Assembly: GCA_030824295.1 (NCBI GenBank)
Contig: JAVBYA010000483.1
Coordinates: forward strand, 1 to 22,526
DNA: 22,526 nt
Origin: Bacteroidota bacterium
Lineage (GTDB): Bacteria; Bacteroidota; Ignavibacteria; UBA10030; UBA8401
Direction: 5' to 3'
Shown: in pieces, positions 6,131-14,622 of the stretch
How positions within the stretch are numbered: the stretch's first letter is position 1
How the letters are laid out: every line of letters begins with the position of its first letter
Made by a program: the position numbers and the translations under genes
The notes under the pieces: generated by a model
What the model was told of the DNA's origin: nothing
What the model saw: the letters and a program-made list of their open reading frames with translations, nothing else
The model's database searches: none

Positions 6131-7660
6131 ATGAATCAATTATCGGAGTTCTTCAACCATCTCACCGGCAAGCAGAAGACCCTCATCGGTGTCGTGACCG
6201 TGGCCGCCTTCATCGGCGTGATGGCATTGGTCAGCGTTGTCAGCAAACCCTCCTACGGCGTCCTCTTCTCCAATCTGAACCAGCAGGATGCGTCCAAGAT
6301 CGTCCAGATCCTCAAGGAAAAGACCATTCCGTTCACGTTGGACGACGACGGCAAGACCATCCTCGTCCCGAAAGAACAGTTGTACGAGCTCCGTCTGGAC
6401 ATGGCGTCCGCCGGCCTGCCGAATTCCAGCATCATCGGGTATGAGATCTTCGACCGCACCAATCTCGGCATCTCCGATTTCGTGCAGAAAGTGAACTACC
6501 GCCGTGCATTGGAAGGGGAACTGGCCCGCACCATCCTGAACCTGAACGAAGTGGAAGGGGTCCGCGTCCACATCGTCACGCCGGAACGCGCTTTGTTCAA
6601 AGAGGATGAGATATCCCCGACGGCATCGGTCGTTCTGAAGCTCCGCTCAGGCCGTCCGCTGAAGAAAGGCGAATCCCAGGGCATTGCGCATTTAGTGGCG
6701 AGCAGTGTGGAAGGGATGGACGCGTCGAACGTTACCATCCTCGATACCCGCGGCAACGTCCTTTCCGAAACGAACAAATCCAACTCGCTCGCCGCACTCA
6801 CCTCCACGCAGTACGAACTGCAGCAGAAGGTGGAGAACTATCTGGCGGACAAAGCGCAGAAGATGATGGACGGTACGCTCGGCATGGGGAATTCGTTCGT
6901 GCAGGTGAACGCCGAACTCGATTTCCGGCAGGTGGAGAAGAACATGGAACAGTACGACGGCGAGAATCCCGTCGTGCGGAGCGAACAATCCACCGAAGAG
7001 AAGACCGTCATCCGCGATTCCATCCCTCCCTCCACACGCACCAATGCCGTGACGAACTATGAGATCAGTAAGACGGTGGAGCACATCGTGGAGAATGTCG
7101 GCAACATCAAACGCCTCTCCGTTGCCACCGTCATCAATGACAAAGCGGTCGCGAAAGAGACAGAGGGAGTGAAGTCCACCGAATACCGTTCCCGCACACC
7201 CGAGGAGATGCAGCAGATCACGGAGATCGTGAAACGTTCCGTCGGGTTCGACCCGAAGCGGAATGACGATATCTCCGTGGTGAACATGCCGTTCGACACC
7301 ATGAACGAACAGCTCCTGGTGCAGGAGGAACAGATACCGCAGGAATGGAACGATATCGCGCTCAAGGTGGTGCTCATCGCCGCCATGATCGGCGCCATCG
7401 TCATCATCCGGTCGCTGCTCAACCGGCTGAAGTACCGCATCGAAGAGCCGGGGAACGTCACCTGGGGGACCCGCATAGCAGGCGAGCTGGAGCACCATTC
7501 GCCGGAGAGCAAGAAGGTGCATCTGCCGCCGATGGAATCCGAAGTGCCGATCGAAGTGGCGCTGAAAGCGGAACGACGGGTGCAGATACAGGACTATATC
7601 AAGAAACAGCCGGACGAAGCGTCGCGGCTCATCAAAGTGTGGCTCTCGGAAGAAGTATAA
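6131..7660 (+). CDS. fliF: Flagellar MS-ring protein FliF
   Basis: Inner-membrane protein whose oligomer forms the MS ring and the platform for the switch and export gate. Of its 509 residues, an N-terminal transmembrane helix is at about 16-37. Ring-building modules follow, with the typical GVLFSNLNQQDASKIVQILK, SSIIGYEIFDRTNLGISDF and RVHIVTPE segments. A linker precedes a second transmembrane helix at about 411-429 (VVLIAAMIGAIVII). The cytoplasmic tail ends with DEASRLIKVWLSEEV, the short helix that binds the FliG N-terminus in known FliF proteins. It is about 40 residues shorter than enteric FliF, mostly in the late periplasmic region. The ribosome binding site before the ATG is weak. 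fliG starts 10 bases after the stop. Confidence 0.97.
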   Translation: MNQLSEFFNHLTGKQKTLIGVVTVAAFIGVMALVSVVSKPSYGVLFSNLNQQDASKIVQILKEKTIPFTLDDDGKTILVPKEQLYELRLDMASAGLPNSSIIGYEIFDRTNLGISDFVQKVNYRRALEGELARTILNLNEVEGVRVHIVTPERALFKEDEISPTASVVLKLRSGRPLKKGESQGIAHLVASSVEGMDASNVTILDTRGNVLSETNKSNSLAALTSTQYELQQKVENYLADKAQKMMDGTLGMGNSFVQVNAELDFRQVEKNMEQYDGENPVVRSEQSTEEKTVIRDSIPPSTRTNAVTNYEISKTVEHIVENVGNIKRLSVATVINDKAVAKETEGVKSTEYRSRTPEEMQQITEIVKRSVGFDPKRNDDISVVNMPFDTMNEQLLVQEEQIPQEWNDIALKVVLIAAMIGAIVIIRSLLNRLKYRIEEPGNVTWGTRIAGELEHHSPESKKVHLPPMESEVPIEVALKAERRVQIQDYIKKQPDEASRLIKVWLSEEV

Positions 7661-7670
7661 GGACGGACAC

Positions 7671-8693
7671 GTGAAAACCGATTCATTGCAGCACCGCGTA
7701 TTGACCAATAAGCAGAAGGCCGCCATCCTGATGATGTCCCTGGACGTTGAGACGGCCACCAAGATGATGCGCGGACTCAGTCAGGAGGAGATCGAAAGCC
7801 TCACCGTAGAGATCACCAACATGCGCGGCGCACATTCCAACCAGCTGGACGAGGTCAACGACGAGTTCCACAATCTCATCAAAGCTCAGGAGTACATGAT
7901 CCAGGGGGGTATCGAACAGGCGCGCAAACTTCTGGAGAGCTCCCTCGGTCCCTCCAAAGCGAAGGATGTCATGGACAAAGTGAAATCCATGACCAACATC
8001 ACCGGCTTCGGCATGCTGAAGAAGGCCGATGCACAGCAACTCGCCAGTTTCCTCCACAAAGAACATCCGCAGACCATCGCGCTGGTGCTCTCAAACCTTA
8101 CCATGGACCAGACCGCCAAGGTCCTCAACGAACTGAACGACGAACTCCGCAATGAAGTGGTGATGCGCATGGCCACCCTCGGCAAGGTCTCCCCGGCACT
8201 GGTCGGCGAGATCGAAGAGGTGCTGACGAATGTTGCCGAGGCAGAGATCAGCCAGAATATGAGCTCGCTCGGCGGGACAAAATCCGTTGCCAACGTTCTC
8301 AATAAGATCAACACCGTCACTGCCAAGACGATCCTGGAGTTCATTGAGCACAAGGACGGTACGCTCGCCACCGAGATCAAACGGCTCATGTTCCTCTTTG
8401 AGGACCTGCTGTATGTGGACGATCGTTCCATCCAGCGCATCCTGCGCGAGGTGGACAAGAAGGACCTGGCGCTCTCCATGAAAGTTGCGGACGAACAGCT
8501 CAAGGATAAGATCCTCAAGAACATGTCCGAGCGTGCGCAGGAGATGCTCAAGGAGGAGTTACAGTTCATGGGTCCCGTGCGGCTGAAGGAAGTGGAAGCA
8601 GCGCAGACCCGCATCGTGCTCATCGTGAAACAGCTCGAAGAGAACAACGAGATCATCGTGGCCGGAAGAGGGGTGGAAGATGTCGTCGTGTGA
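7671..8693 (+). CDS. fliG: Flagellar motor switch protein FliG
   Basis: Rotor protein linking FliF to FliM and generating torque against the stator. The 340-residue protein shows all three domains: an N-terminal FliF-binding domain (about 8-100), a middle domain with the EHPQT motif at 131-135 (FliM contact), and a C-terminal domain with MFLF at 240-243. Torque-helix charges align with E. coli: Lys271 (K264), Arg288 (R281), Glu295-Glu296 replacing D288-D289, and Arg304 (R297). The Asp-to-Glu changes keep the charge. The start is GTG, preceded by AAGGA. The 3' end overlaps fliH by 14 bases. Confidence 0.97.
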   Translation: MKTDSLQHRVLTNKQKAAILMMSLDVETATKMMRGLSQEEIESLTVEITNMRGAHSNQLDEVNDEFHNLIKAQEYMIQGGIEQARKLLESSLGPSKAKDVMDKVKSMTNITGFGMLKKADAQQLASFLHKEHPQTIALVLSNLTMDQTAKVLNELNDELRNEVVMRMATLGKVSPALVGEIEEVLTNVAEAEISQNMSSLGGTKSVANVLNKINTVTAKTILEFIEHKDGTLATEIKRLMFLFEDLLYVDDRSIQRILREVDKKDLALSMKVADEQLKDKILKNMSERAQEMLKEELQFMGPVRLKEVEAAQTRIVLIVKQLEENNEIIVAGRGVEDVVV

Positions 8694-9345
8694 GATCATC
8701 CGTCTTCCCCGCTCTCAGCGCCGGATGCGCGTGGATCAAGGCGCATACGCCGCCGCAGCAGCCGGACGCAGCGCCGTGCTGAAAGCGGAACAGCGGTCCG
8801 ACGAGGTGATGGTGCCGCTCGGTATGGTGAGCGAAGAGCGGGAACGGGAAGCATACGAACGCGGCATCGAAGAAGGAAGCCGTCGCACTACCGCGTTGCT
8901 GCAGGAACAGTATTCCGTGCGGATGGAGGAAGAGGCGCAGAAGGTGAACGCACTCATGGATTCCATCCAGCGCGTGCTCGTCCACCAGTCCGCCGCCACC
9001 GAACAGGCCCTCTTCCGCTTCGCGCTCGGCGTGGCGGAACAGATCATCCGCCGTGAAGTGGCGCAGGACAAGGAGATCCTCCTGTCCATCATGAAGGACG
9101 GCATCCGGAAGATCGTCGGTGTGGAACGGATGAAGATCCGGGTGAACCCGGCGGACCTTGAATATGTGCATGAGAAGAAGCAGACCATCCAATCCGTCTC
9201 CGATTCACTCCGCGAGATCGTCTTCGACGGCGATCCCTCGGTGGAACCGGGAAGCTGTGCCATTGAGAGCGACATCGGCAACGTGGATGCCCGCATCGTT
9301 TCGCAGCTGGAGCAGGTAAGGGATATCATCAATAAACATTCATGA
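8680..9345 (+). CDS. fliH: Flagellar export ATPase regulator FliH
   Basis: Stator-like peripheral protein that binds the FliI ATPase and tethers it to the switch complex. The 221 residues have a variable N-terminus, then a long charged helix with the repeated glycine-bearing segment YERGIEEGSRR (about 59-69), typical of the FliH GxxxG region. The C-terminal FliH/YscL/V-ATPase E-like domain runs about 110-215, with FALGVAEQIIRREVAQD and SCAIESDIGNVDARI. It overlaps fliG at its start. Its stop overlaps an ATG in another frame (ATGA), but the next gene probably starts 24 bases further on. Confidence 0.93.
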   Translation: MSSCEIIRLPRSQRRMRVDQGAYAAAAAGRSAVLKAEQRSDEVMVPLGMVSEEREREAYERGIEEGSRRTTALLQEQYSVRMEEEAQKVNALMDSIQRVLVHQSAATEQALFRFALGVAEQIIRREVAQDKEILLSIMKDGIRKIVGVERMKIRVNPADLEYVHEKKQTIQSVSDSLREIVFDGDPSVEPGSCAIESDIGNVDARIVSQLEQVRDIINKHS

Positions 9346-9365
9346 TCACTCAACAGGGAGCCCAT

Positions 9366-9701
9366 ATGGAGATAGGCAAACGGATCGAGATCGACAAGGA
9401 CTGCAGCGAAAAAGGACGGATGTGGAGCGATTACATCATCCAGCTGAGCCATGCGCTGCAGATCGGACACATCCCGATCACGAAACTGCTCGTATCGTTC
9501 GATGTGCTCATCGCGCTGATGCATTATACGATGGACCGGACGGAGCATCGTGACTTCTGCATGTTCCGGAAGGACAGCGGCGAACCGGCCGATGTCGAAT
9601 CCATCCCGCAAACGGAACGCTATTTCTATTACACGTCCAACGACCGTATCGAAGTGACGGTGGACCTCTTCGCTCATCCGGACACTGTCGAATTCGTATG
9701 A
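9366..9701 (+). CDS. Unrecognised 111-residue protein between fliH and fliI
   Basis: I do not recognise this protein, which separates the normally adjacent fliH and fliI. I chose the ATG at 9366 (MEIGKRIEID) because AGGGAG at 9353-9358 is 7 bases upstream. An ATG at 9342, inside the fliH stop, would add 8 residues but lacks a well-placed ribosome binding site. The sequence looks globular and soluble. A helical centre, YIIQLSHALQIGHIPITKLL, and LIALMHYTMD are followed by an aromatic strand-like segment RYFYYTSNDRIEVTVDLF. There are two cysteines and no signal peptide. Its end overlaps the fliI start by 4 bases (ATGA). A FliH/FliI/FliJ-associated or export-chaperone role is inferred from position only. 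Confidence 0.75.
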   Translation: MEIGKRIEIDKDCSEKGRMWSDYIIQLSHALQIGHIPITKLLVSFDVLIALMHYTMDRTEHRDFCMFRKDSGEPADVESIPQTERYFYYTSNDRIEVTVDLFAHPDTVEFV

Positions 9702-11068
9702 TCGCACAGACCGCATATCGTCATGATCCCTCGCCGGCGAGCTTCGCGGCGAAGAGCGACCATTATCTCCAGCTGATCCGCCGCAAGGACCTGCTGAAGA
9801 TGAACGGCCGCGTGACGAAAGTGATCGGTCTGGTCATCGAATCCAACGGTCCGCATGCTTCCATCGGCGATGTCTGCATCGTCAAATCCAAAGAGGATGT
9901 GGAACTGTCGCTTTGCGAAGTGGTCGGTTTCCGTGAGAACAAAGTACTCTCCATGGTGCTCGGCGAGGCAGAGAAGATCAGTCCCGGCTGCGAGATCATC
10001 TCCACCGGACATCCCCTCTCCGCGCGTGTCGGTCCGGCGCTCCTCGGCCGCGTCATCGACGGACTCGGCAACCCGATCGACGGCAAGGGGCCTATCCTCG
10101 CATCCGAGGAACGTTCCATTTACAATGCACCGCCCAATCCGCTCGAACGCACGCGCATCACCAAGCCGATCGCCACCGGCATCCGTTCCATCGATGCGCT
10201 CCGCACGCTCGGCAAAGGCCAGCGCGTCGGTATCTTCGCCGGCTCCGGCGTCGGGAAGAGCGTCACGATGGGAATGATCGCGCGCAATACGAGCGCCGAT
10301 GTGAACGTGATCTGCCTGGTCGGCGAGCGCGGACGCGAGGTCGGCGAGTTCATCGAACGCGAGCTCGGTCCGGAAGGATTGAAACGCTCCGTGGTCATCG
10401 TCGCGACCAGCGACAAAGCAGCGCTCATCCGCATCAAGTCCGTCTTCATTGCGACCACGATCGCAGAATATTTCCGCGACCGCGGCATGGATGTGATGCT
10501 GATGATGGATTCCATCACCCGTCTGGCCATGTCGCAGCGCGAGGTCGGTCTCGCCATCGGCGAACCGCCTACGACAAAAGGATATACCCCGTCCGTCTTC
10601 GCCATGCTTCCCAAAGTGCTGGAGCGTGCCGGAACGGCCGGCAAGGGGAGCATCACCGGACTCTACACCGTGCTGGTGGAAGGGGACGATATGAACGATC
10701 CTATCGCCGATACGGTCCGTTCCATTCTGGACGGACACATCGTCCTGTCCCGCCGTCTTGCGGCGGGAGGACATTATCCGGCGGTGGATGTGCTGGGGAG
10801 CGTCAGCCGCGTTTTCACCTCCGTCACGGAAGAGGAGCACCGCTCGGTGGTGCAGCGTTTTCTGGATACCATGGCAACGTATGCGGAAGCGGAGGACCTG
10901 ATCAACATCGGCGCCTATGCGAAGGGAAGCAATCCGAAGATCGACGAGGCCATCCGCCGCATCGAGCCGTACAGGAAATTCCTGCGGCAGAAGGAGAGCG
11001 AGCATTGCGCACTCGAGGAAAGCATCGCACGGCTCGGCACGGTCGTGCTCAACACCGCGGAAGAATGA
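9698..11068 (+). CDS. fliI: Flagellum-specific export ATPase FliI
   Basis: F1-beta-like ATPase that powers substrate unfolding and entry into the flagellar export gate. The 456 residues show an N-terminal beta barrel (about 35-110) and the signature GRVIDGLGNPIDGKGP (117-132). The Walker A loop is AGSGVGKS (181-188, Lys187), the catalytic Glu210 lies in LVGERGREV, and Walker B is VMLMMD (Asp271). SITRLAMSQREVGLAIGEPP is strongly conserved in FliI/YscN. The first 30 residues are longer and more polar than needed for the barrel and may bind FliH. It starts by ATGA overlap with the upstream gene. fliJ begins 1 base after its stop. Confidence 0.97.
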   Translation: MIAQTAYRHDPSPASFAAKSDHYLQLIRRKDLLKMNGRVTKVIGLVIESNGPHASIGDVCIVKSKEDVELSLCEVVGFRENKVLSMVLGEAEKISPGCEIISTGHPLSARVGPALLGRVIDGLGNPIDGKGPILASEERSIYNAPPNPLERTRITKPIATGIRSIDALRTLGKGQRVGIFAGSGVGKSVTMGMIARNTSADVNVICLVGERGREVGEFIERELGPEGLKRSVVIVATSDKAALIRIKSVFIATTIAEYFRDRGMDVMLMMDSITRLAMSQREVGLAIGEPPTTKGYTPSVFAMLPKVLERAGTAGKGSITGLYTVLVEGDDMNDPIADTVRSILDGHIVLSRRLAAGGHYPAVDVLGSVSRVFTSVTEEEHRSVVQRFLDTMATYAEAEDLINIGAYAKGSNPKIDEAIRRIEPYRKFLRQKESEHCALEESIARLGTVVLNTAEE

Positions 11069-11069
11069 T

Positions 11070-11510
11070 ATGACATCGAGCAAAACGACCCGTCTGAACA
11101 CCATCATCACCGTCCGCGACCATCAGCAGCGGCAGACGACGCGCGAGCTCTCCCAGATCCAGCGGCAGAAGCAGAACGAGAAGGATCGGCTCGCGGACAT
11201 GCACGGCAGGCACACGACGGCGATGGACGCCTCGTTCAGCACTCCTCGCGCAACGGTCAGGGACATCCAGGCGAACAGTGCATTCATCGATCGCCTTGCA
11301 ACGGACATCAGGCATCAGTCCACGGCCGTGCAGAAGATCGAAGGGATGGAAGTGGTGAAGCGGGAGGAACTCATCGAGCGGGTGAAAGCGAAGAACGTCA
11401 TTGAGAAACTTCAGGAACGGGTGCAGGCCGAGCTGCAGAAAGAAGCAGCAGCCAAGGAACAGACGCTGCTGGATACATTAGGTCAACGGAACACCGGAAC
11501 GAAGATATGA
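11070..11510 (+). CDS. fliJ: Flagellar export coiled-coil protein FliJ
   Basis: Central-stalk-like coiled coil that links the FliI hexamer to FlhA. The 146-residue protein is nearly all helical and charged, with two long heptad regions (about 10-55 and 75-135) rich in Arg, Gln, Glu and Lys. This is normal size and composition for FliJ, whose primary sequence is poorly conserved. The call therefore rests mainly on position right after fliI and before a MotE-like gene. The frame stays open upstream into fliI, but the ATG at 11070 (MTSSKTTRLNTIITV), 1 base after the fliI stop, is the sensible start, with GGAAGA upstream. It ends in ATGA overlap with the next gene. Confidence 0.87.
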   Translation: MTSSKTTRLNTIITVRDHQQRQTTRELSQIQRQKQNEKDRLADMHGRHTTAMDASFSTPRATVRDIQANSAFIDRLATDIRHQSTAVQKIEGMEVVKREELIERVKAKNVIEKLQERVQAELQKEAAAKEQTLLDTLGQRNTGTKI

Positions 11511-11995
11511 AGACCGCCGTCATCCTCACTATTGGTTCATTCATCTCCATGCTGTTCATCGTCGGGGCGATGTTCGTGATGTATTCCATGGACCCGGCAG
11601 CGTTCACCGGTGTGCCGGCGCAGGACCAAGCGGCGGCGGATTCCATAGCAGCGGTAAAGATGCTGGATTCAGTCATGGCCGAACACGGTATGCCGGTGAA
11701 GAAGGATTCCGTTCCTGTTCTGGCCGTTTCCGCACCTATGAAACCGGCGCCCGTGAAGCCGGCAGCAGTGAAGAAACCCCTGCAGAAGATCGAGTTCGTC
11801 GAAGAGGCGGATACGACCGACTGGAAGTCCAGGGCGAAATTGTTCGAAGCGATGTCGGTGGAGTCGGCATCGTCGATCCTGATGACAATGAACGACAAGG
11901 AGGTCAAACAGATCATTCCGCACATCAAAAAGCGGAATGCCGCCAAGATCCTCGCGCTCTTCGATCCCGATCGGGCTGCGCGTATCATTCGGTAG
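11507..11995 (+). CDS. MotE-like flagellar protein with MgtE-N-type C-terminus
   Basis: A membrane-anchored protein of 162 residues. One transmembrane helix is at about 5-27. An Ala/Pro/Lys-rich extracytoplasmic linker spans about 40-95. The C-terminal helical segment, about 105-162, has repeated short helices (EAMSVESASSILMTMNDKEV, then HIKKRNAAKILALFDPDRAA) like the MgtE N-terminal superhelical domain. This architecture directly after fliJ and before fliK matches the MotE/YlxF group of flagellar proteins. In alphaproteobacteria MotE chaperones the stator partner MotC, and related FlbB-type proteins act near the motor collar; whether either role applies here is inference. No stator genes are in the window. 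It overlaps fliJ by 4 bases. Confidence 0.78.
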   Translation: MKTAVILTIGSFISMLFIVGAMFVMYSMDPAAFTGVPAQDQAAADSIAAVKMLDSVMAEHGMPVKKDSVPVLAVSAPMKPAPVKPAAVKKPLQKIEFVEEADTTDWKSRAKLFEAMSVESASSILMTMNDKEVKQIIPHIKKRNAAKILALFDPDRAARIIR

Positions 11996-12000
11996 GACCT

Positions 12001-13941
12001 ATGACCACACAATTGAACCTGCTGGGCATGCTCTCCTCCAAAGGAGCACCCGCCGCAGCATTGGCCTCTTCCGAGACCGCCGCTGTACTTCCTCAAAGCG
12101 GATCTCTTCCGGCGGAGGGTTCCTTCTTCTCCGCACTCATGCAGATGCTCTTCCGTCAGTCGGTCGATCCCCGCACCATCAAAAAAGCGGTCCAGGACGA
12201 CCCGAATGCCACTCCCGAAGAAAAAGCCGAAGCGGTTGCGCCCAAGGACAGGGTTGCGGACAGCATCCGTGCGCTTGCATTCCTCAGCAGGGAAATATCG
12301 CAGATACAGACGGAACAGCTGCAGACCGCCATACAGCAATGCGATGCACAGCTGAAGCTCAAACTTCCCGGTGAACCCGGAGCACTCCTCTCCTATCTCG
12401 TTGCAGACGCGGAAGAGAACCATGCCGGTGCAGTGAAAAAGGTCGCATTGGAAGCTGCTCCGGATGCAGTACAGCTTCTTGCCGCGGAAAGCGGATCGGG
12501 CAGTGCTGAAACAACCGCATCGGACGCTGCCATGAAGGAGATATTGACGGCGTTGAACGCACCGTCAGGCGATGCGAAGAACGGATCAGCTCCTCCGGTC
12601 CTTTCAATATCCGCAGAAGTTCCCGTTTTGTCGCAGACCGCCATCGGAGCGCAGATACCGTTCACGCAGAGCGGAACCGCTGCCGTTCCCATGACCGCAA
12701 CAGAGGATCACTCCGAAGGGACACGGAAGCGCAGCACAGTTCCGCCTTCTGTTCTGCCTCAGCAGTCAGCCGCCGCTCCCGTCCGTTCGAATGTGCTTTC
12801 ATCCGTGCCATCTGCGGCGGATCAGGAACAGACCGTTCCGCACGCAGCGCCGACCGCTGCAACGGAACAACAGAGCGAACGGAAGAGCAGTCACCATCAG
12901 GCACAACACGCACCCGATCACGAACCGTCGACCCGTACGCCGTATTCCACCACAGTACAGATCCCGCGGAACAGTTATGCCGTTCCGCAGCCGTCCCCGG
13001 CGGTCGCTGCATCGGATGGTGTGACGCCTCAAAGCATCAGCATTCCCATTCCGCCGTTGCCGGGCGGATCGAAAGCGAATACTTCGGAGACGGAACAATT
13101 GCCGGACCTGAAGCAGCATCAACAGCAGCCGGTACCGGAAGCAGCAGCCCGCAGTGTGATGCCGCAGCGGAACCTGCGTTCGGAGAAAAAGAATGAGTCA
13201 CAGCGGCCGGATCCGGAGCGGAGTTCCTTCGGAACGAAACTGTCCGATGCAGCCGCATTCCTGGATGACATGATCGCAGGTGAAGAAGTGAAGGTCGTGT
13301 ATACGTCCGCCGGAAGGGAGAAGTCCGCCGCCTCGCAGCAGGAAACGCAGCAGAACTCACAGCAGAGCCAGCCGCAGAATGTTCCAGCCGAGGGTCCCGC
13401 TCCGCGTCCAGCGCAGCAGAAGGATCCTTCGCTTGTTCCGATGGACCGCAGCGCTATCGGTGCACCGGCTCCCGCTGAGTCCAAGTCCGTTGCGGCTCCC
13501 GCTGCTGCCGTGCATACGCAGCCGTTCGACCGCACCACGGTGCAGAACATGCTCGAGCAGCTCTCCAAAGGGGTCGCCGTTGCAGTGAACGAACACCATT
13601 CCCAGATGAAGATCGTCATGCATCCCGAATCGCTGGGCGAAGTGACCGTCCGTGTGCAGGTGGAAGAGGGGAAAGTGAGCACATCGATGGATGTGCAGCA
13701 GACGCAGGTGAAGCAGACCATCGAAGCGAACATCCCGCAGCTGCGTGAAGCGCTCTCCGCCAAAGGACTCACGATGGAGCGCATCGAGGTCACCACGGCG
13801 CAGCACGGTATGACCGATGAATCCGCGCGACACCGGCAGGGGAACGAACGGAAGAAGGGGCGCCATGAGTTCGAACTGGCGCAGGAGGACGAATCGTCCG
13901 TGAAGCATTTCGGTTACAATACTGTTGAATATACCGTCTGA
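12001..13941 (+). CDS. fliK: Flagellar hook-length control protein FliK
   Basis: Exported ruler protein that sets hook length and, through its C-terminal domain, makes FlhB switch from rod/hook to filament export. The 646 residues are long for FliK (E. coli 375). About 500 N-terminal residues are low-complexity, rich in Ala, Pro, Ser and Gln, with a local Gln-run area (QQETQQNSQQSQPQN, about 447-461). The conserved Flg_hook domain occupies about 512-605, with MHPESLGEVTVRVQVEEG starting at 540; the LxPxxLG-like core is diagnostic. A basic tail follows. No cysteine-rich or membrane segment is seen. flgD follows 11 bases later. Confidence 0.92.
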   Translation: MTTQLNLLGMLSSKGAPAAALASSETAAVLPQSGSLPAEGSFFSALMQMLFRQSVDPRTIKKAVQDDPNATPEEKAEAVAPKDRVADSIRALAFLSREISQIQTEQLQTAIQQCDAQLKLKLPGEPGALLSYLVADAEENHAGAVKKVALEAAPDAVQLLAAESGSGSAETTASDAAMKEILTALNAPSGDAKNGSAPPVLSISAEVPVLSQTAIGAQIPFTQSGTAAVPMTATEDHSEGTRKRSTVPPSVLPQQSAAAPVRSNVLSSVPSAADQEQTVPHAAPTAATEQQSERKSSHHQAQHAPDHEPSTRTPYSTTVQIPRNSYAVPQPSPAVAASDGVTPQSISIPIPPLPGGSKANTSETEQLPDLKQHQQQPVPEAAARSVMPQRNLRSEKKNESQRPDPERSSFGTKLSDAAAFLDDMIAGEEVKVVYTSAGREKSAASQQETQQNSQQSQPQNVPAEGPAPRPAQQKDPSLVPMDRSAIGAPAPAESKSVAAPAAAVHTQPFDRTTVQNMLEQLSKGVAVAVNEHHSQMKIVMHPESLGEVTVRVQVEEGKVSTSMDVQQTQVKQTIEANIPQLREALSAKGLTMERIEVTTAQHGMTDESARHRQGNERKKGRHEFELAQEDESSVKHFGYNTVEYTV

Positions 13942-13952
13942 AGGAGCATCCG

Positions 13953-14618
13953 ATGACCACGACTGAAGTCAGCAATATCGCTTCGATGAATGCACGAGCA
14001 CCGAAAAGTACGCTTGGCAAGCAGGATTTCCTGAACCTGCTGGTCATGCAGATGAAGCACCAGGACCCGCTCGATCCGATGAAAGGGACCGAATTTGCGG
14101 CGCAATTGGCCCAGTTCAGCTCTCTGGAGCAGCTGACCAACCTGAACAGCTCCATGACCGCCAGTCTGGATGCCAACGCCATCCTGGCGCAATCCATCAA
14201 TAACGGACTCTCCGCAACGTTCATCGGGAAGAATGTCCGGGCAGCCGTCGATACCTTCCGTTACACCGGCAGCGGCGAAGTGCAGATGGGATATACACTT
14301 CCGAAGGATGCCGAGACCGTCACAATAAAAATTTACGATAGCAGCGGAAATCTTGTAAAGACAATGACCGGAGATACCGATAAAGGAGAGAATACCCTTG
14401 AGTGGGACGGGACGACCGTCAAGGAGGAATATGTGGCGGAAGGGGAATATCACTTCACGGTCGAGGCGAAGGATTCGAACGGAACGACGATACCGACCGA
14501 TTCCTACATCTTCGGAGAGATCGCCGGGGTCCGGTTCAAACCAGAAGGGACCGTCTTTGTCATCGACGGAATGGAGATCGCGCTTGGGAATATCCTTGAA
14601 ATAATGGGAGGAGGTTGA
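13953..14618 (+). CDS. flgD: Flagellar hook scaffolding/capping protein FlgD
   Basis: Forms the hook cap needed for FlgE polymerisation and is exported by the flagellar system. The 221 residues contain the conserved N-terminal export and capping region LGKQDFLNLLVMQMKHQDPL (21-40), then QLAQFSSLEQL (51-61), and a C-terminal FlgD tudor/Ig-like beta region (about 95-215) ending in a glycine run. AGGAG at 13942-13946 precedes the ATG. Codons around 14321-14366 are unusually AT-rich for the locus (ACA ATA AAA ATT), which may mark a locally slow-translated or less adapted patch. Its order after fliK is standard. Confidence 0.95.
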   Translation: MTTTEVSNIASMNARAPKSTLGKQDFLNLLVMQMKHQDPLDPMKGTEFAAQLAQFSSLEQLTNLNSSMTASLDANAILAQSINNGLSATFIGKNVRAAVDTFRYTGSGEVQMGYTLPKDAETVTIKIYDSSGNLVKTMTGDTDKGENTLEWDGTTVKEEYVAEGEYHFTVEAKDSNGTTIPTDSYIFGEIAGVRFKPEGTVFVIDGMEIALGNILEIMGGG

Positions 14619-14622
14619 TACG

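Noticed and set aside
10917..11069. Extension of fliJ upstream into fliI
   Set aside because: The added residues are an Arg/Ser-rich out-of-frame reading of fliI. The ATG at 11070 fits the fliJ position and size.
9674..11110. Open frame of 478 codons on the minus strand opposite fliI
   Set aside because: It is Asp/His/Arg-rich shadow sequence, with no recognisable motif, and lies wholly opposite a certain gene.
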